Assembly: GCA_017458145.1 (NCBI GenBank)
Contig: JAFTGA010000010.1
Coordinates: 1 to 34,622, forward strand
DNA: 34,622 bases
DNA from: Bacteroidales bacterium
GTDB taxonomy: Bacteria > Bacteroidota > Bacteroidia > Bacteroidales > UBA932
Direction: 5' to 3'
How positions within the stretch are numbered: the stretch's first letter is position 1; every line of letters starts with the position of its first letter. Made by a program: the position numbers and the translations under genes. Positions 32,753 through 34,622 of this stretch are shown one piece after another. A model generated the notes under the pieces. The model was not told where the DNA came from. It was given only the letters and a program-made list of their open reading frames with translations, and made no database searches.

Positions 32753-33844
32753 ATGAACACGGGCATCACCAAAATCGACTGGTACATCGCGAAGAAGTTC
32801 ATCTCGGCCTTCTTCCTGTCGCTGCTGCTCATCATCGTCATCGTGATCATCTTCGACCTGTCGGAAAAGATCGACTACTTCGTCAAGAACGAGGCCCCGC
32901 TCAAGGCCATCGTCTTCGACTACTATTTCAATTATATCCCCTACCTGGTCAATATGTTCGCGTCGCTGTTCGTGTTCATCACGGTGATCTTCTTCACCTC
33001 CAGGATGGCCGCAAACTCCGAGATCATCGCCATTCTCTCCTGCGGCGTCAGCTTCCACCGGATGATGGTGCCCTACATCGCCTCCGCGGCCCTGATCGCC
33101 GTCCTGTCCCTCGGGCTGAACCTCTACATCATCCCGCGCTCGAACGCCACGCGCATTGAATTCGAAGCCAAATACATCAAGCGGCACAACAACTACAACC
33201 TGCGTAACATCCACTACCAGATCTCTCCCGGACAGTTTGTCTATATCGAGTCCTTCAGCCGCTGGAACAACACCGCCTACAAGTTCACCATTGAAGATAT
33301 GGACGGGCACCGGCTGGTGCGCAAGGTCAGCGCGGAGACGGCCGCCTGGGACACCACGATGGACGGCTGGCACCTGCGCAAGGTCTTCACCCGAGAATAC
33401 AGCGAAGGGCTGCAGGACCGCGTCTCCTACAAGGAGAAGCAGGACACCGTCATTGCCTTGAAAATCAAGGACCTGTTCAACAACGAGAAGACCGTGGAGA
33501 CCCTCACCATCCAGGAACTGAACGAACTGATCCGCCGCCAGCAGATGCGCGGCGACGCCAATATCATGTATGCCCGGATCGAGAAACAGCGGCGGATGAC
33601 GATGCCCTTCTCAGCTGTCATCCTGACCATCATCGGCGTGTCCCTGTCCGCCCGCAAACGGCGCGGAGGCATCGGATGGAACATTGGGATCGGAATCGGT
33701 CTGGCCTTCTCGTATATTTTCTTCCTGCGGATCAGCGAGATGTTCGTCTACACGGACACCCTTCCGCCCGGAGTCGCCATGTGGCTGCCCAATGTCTTGT
33801 TTACAATCGTAGCGGCGTTCCTGTATAGGAGGGCCTGCAAATAA
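32753..33844 (+). CDS. lptG: LptF/LptG-family permease of the LPS export machine
   Basis: Inner-membrane permease (363 aa) that with an LptF partner and LptB lifts lipopolysaccharide from the membrane to the periplasmic bridge. Three N-terminal helices ([57 protein letters not shown]), a periplasmic beta-rich domain (about residues 125-265) and three C-terminal helices are visible. [17 protein letters not shown] is the family's conserved cytoplasmic loop. LptG rather than LptF is my preference because of the tgt neighbour common in Bacteroidota. It starts 4 nt after tgt. Confidence 0.88.
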   Translation: MNTGITKIDWYIAKKFISAFFLSLLLIIVIVIIFDLSEKIDYFVKNEAPLKAIVFDYYFNYIPYLVNMFASLFVFITVIFFTSRMAANSEIIAILSCGVSFHRMMVPYIASAALIAVLSLGLNLYIIPRSNATRIEFEAKYIKRHNNYNLRNIHYQISPGQFVYIESFSRWNNTAYKFTIEDMDGHRLVRKVSAETAAWDTTMDGWHLRKVFTREYSEGLQDRVSYKEKQDTVIALKIKDLFNNEKTVETLTIQELNELIRRQQMRGDANIMYARIEKQRRMTMPFSAVILTIIGVSLSARKRRGGIGWNIGIGIGLAFSYIFFLRISEMFVYTDTLPPGVAMWLPNVLFTIVAAFLYRRACK

Positions 33845-33857
33845 TGTCCCTGAGAAG

Positions 33858-34292
33858 ATGAAAGTCAAAGTAATCAACCGGAGCGGCAATCCGCTGCCCG
33901 CCTATGCCACGGCGCTCTCCGCCGGACTGGATATCCGCGCGGCCAATGAGACCCCGATCATCCTTCCGCCGCTTGGCCGGGCGATGGTCCCGACCGGGCT
34001 ATACCTTGAGATCCCGGCCGGATACGAAGTGCAGGTGCGCCCGCGCAGCGGCCTGGCCGCCAAGCGAGGCGTGACCGTGCTCAATGCGCCCGGCACCATC
34101 GACGCCGACTATCGCGGAGAGGTCTGCGTGATCCTGGTCAACCTCAGCGGGGAGGCGTTCACCGTCGAGCGCGGCGAGCGCATCGCCCAGCTTGTGCTGG
34201 CCCGGCACGAAGTGATCGAATGGGAGGAGACCACCGAACTGGCCGCCTCGGAGCGGGGTGCGGGTGGATTCGGCAGCACCGGAGTAAAATAG
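33858..34292 (+). CDS. dut: Deoxyuridine 5'-triphosphate nucleotidohydrolase (dUTPase)
   Basis: Hydrolyses dUTP to dUMP and pyrophosphate. All five motifs of trimeric dUTPases are present in order: [43 protein letters not shown] and the C-terminal arm [10 protein letters not shown]. Length 144 aa is normal. It lies 13 nt after lptG and is followed at once by murF. Confidence 0.97.
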   Translation: MKVKVINRSGNPLPAYATALSAGLDIRAANETPIILPPLGRAMVPTGLYLEIPAGYEVQVRPRSGLAAKRGVTVLNAPGTIDADYRGEVCVILVNLSGEAFTVERGERIAQLVLARHEVIEWEETTELAASERGAGGFGSTGVK

Positions 34293-34293
34293 A

Positions 34294-34622
34294 ATGTATG
34301 ATATGGAACAACTGTATGCGAAATACTGTGCCTGCGGCTGCCGGGTCACGACCGACAGCCGGGCCATCCGCGGCGGAGAGCTTTTCTTCGCCCTGCGGGG
34401 AGAGAATTTTGACGGTAACGACTATGCGCTCAAGGCCCTGGAAGCCGGAGCCGCCTGGGCGGTGGTCAATGCCGACGCCCCCTTCGACCGGGAAGAGGAA
34501 CGCCTCATCCGCGTGCCGGACCCGCTCACGACCCTGCGCGACCTGGCCATCTGGCATCGTACGCACGTGCGGGACGGCCAGCTGCCCGTGCTCGGCCTGA
34601 CGGGCACCAACGGCAAGACCAC
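34294..34622 (+). CDS. murF: UDP-N-acetylmuramoyl-tripeptide-D-Ala-D-Ala ligase, 5' part
   Basis: The reading frame from ATG 34294 (MYDMEQLYAKYC) or ATG 34303 (MEQLYAKYC) runs off the right edge after about 109 codons. It shows the MurF N-terminal uridine-binding domain (VTTDSRAIRGGELFFALRGE; FDGNDYALKALEAGA) and reaches the ATP-binding P-loop GLTGTNGKTT at the very end. MurF adds D-Ala-D-Ala to the peptidoglycan precursor in the cytosol. TDSR...G..FFAL followed by early P-loop is shared with MurE, but spacing and the short N-domain favour MurF. Confidence 0.88.
   Translation, partial: MYDMEQLYAKYCACGCRVTTDSRAIRGGELFFALRGENFDGNDYALKALEAGAAWAVVNADAPFDREEERLIRVPDPLTTLRDLAIWHRTHVRDGQLPVLGLTGTNGKT

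Overview
The window is a gene-dense, GC-rich stretch of a Bacteroidota chromosome, most likely a gut-type Bacteroidales. Evidence: promoters of the Bacteroidota type (TTTG, about 20 bp, TAnnTTTG), with the clearest copies in front of tRNA-Phe and the arginine operon; many lipoproteins; an SDR-type threonine dehydrogenase; a succinylornithine-type carbamoyltransferase; GLUG/Listeria-Bacteroides-repeat surface protein remnants. No phage, insertion sequence, CRISPR array or rRNA was seen.

Left part (1-13.7 kb, minus strand): a partial tRNA-Phe gene, then a ten-gene arginine supercluster transcribed right to left: GNAT acyltransferase (candidate glutamate N-acyltransferase), argG, argC, argD, argF', argB, argE, argH, carA, carB, followed by an overlapping EamA-type transporter. 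The genes overlap or nearly touch, apart from a 79-nt gap before argG holding a hairpin repeat. The ArgF' type predicts a pathway through N-succinylated intermediates. The most interesting signal is in front of this operon: a promoter followed at once by a 14-codon ORF, MFNVYCQNSRRDRR, with four Arg codons among its last five, embedded in a foldable leader. It looks like an arginine-sensing leader peptide (attenuator) for the whole operon.

Middle (13.7-25.6 kb): a minus-strand operon of a PatB-type C-S lyase, a BASS-family transporter and a cytosolic 5'-nucleotidase-like phosphatase; divergent from it, a plus-strand operon of an outer-membrane beta-barrel protein and a spermidine/putrescine ABC transporter (PotABCD), with an internally duplicated regulatory region in PotA and a PotD that has both a lipobox and a C-terminal membrane anchor. 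A perfect 15-bp terminator separates it from the threonine-degradation pair, tdh (minus) and kbl (plus), which diverge from abutting promoters; an SprT-like protein follows kbl.

Right part (25.6-34.6 kb): a PL22-like beta-propeller lipoprotein, a leucine-carboxyl-methyltransferase-family enzyme, a GLUG-repeat protein without signal peptide beside a decayed lipoprotein pseudogene, a lipoprotein nitroreductase, a nucleoside:H+ symporter-like MFS protein, and a plus-strand operon tgt - lptG - dut - murF (cut by the window edge). Tgt has lost the usual zinc-binding cysteines. Three copies of one palindromic repeat sit directly after stop codons, each in the orientation of the gene it follows.
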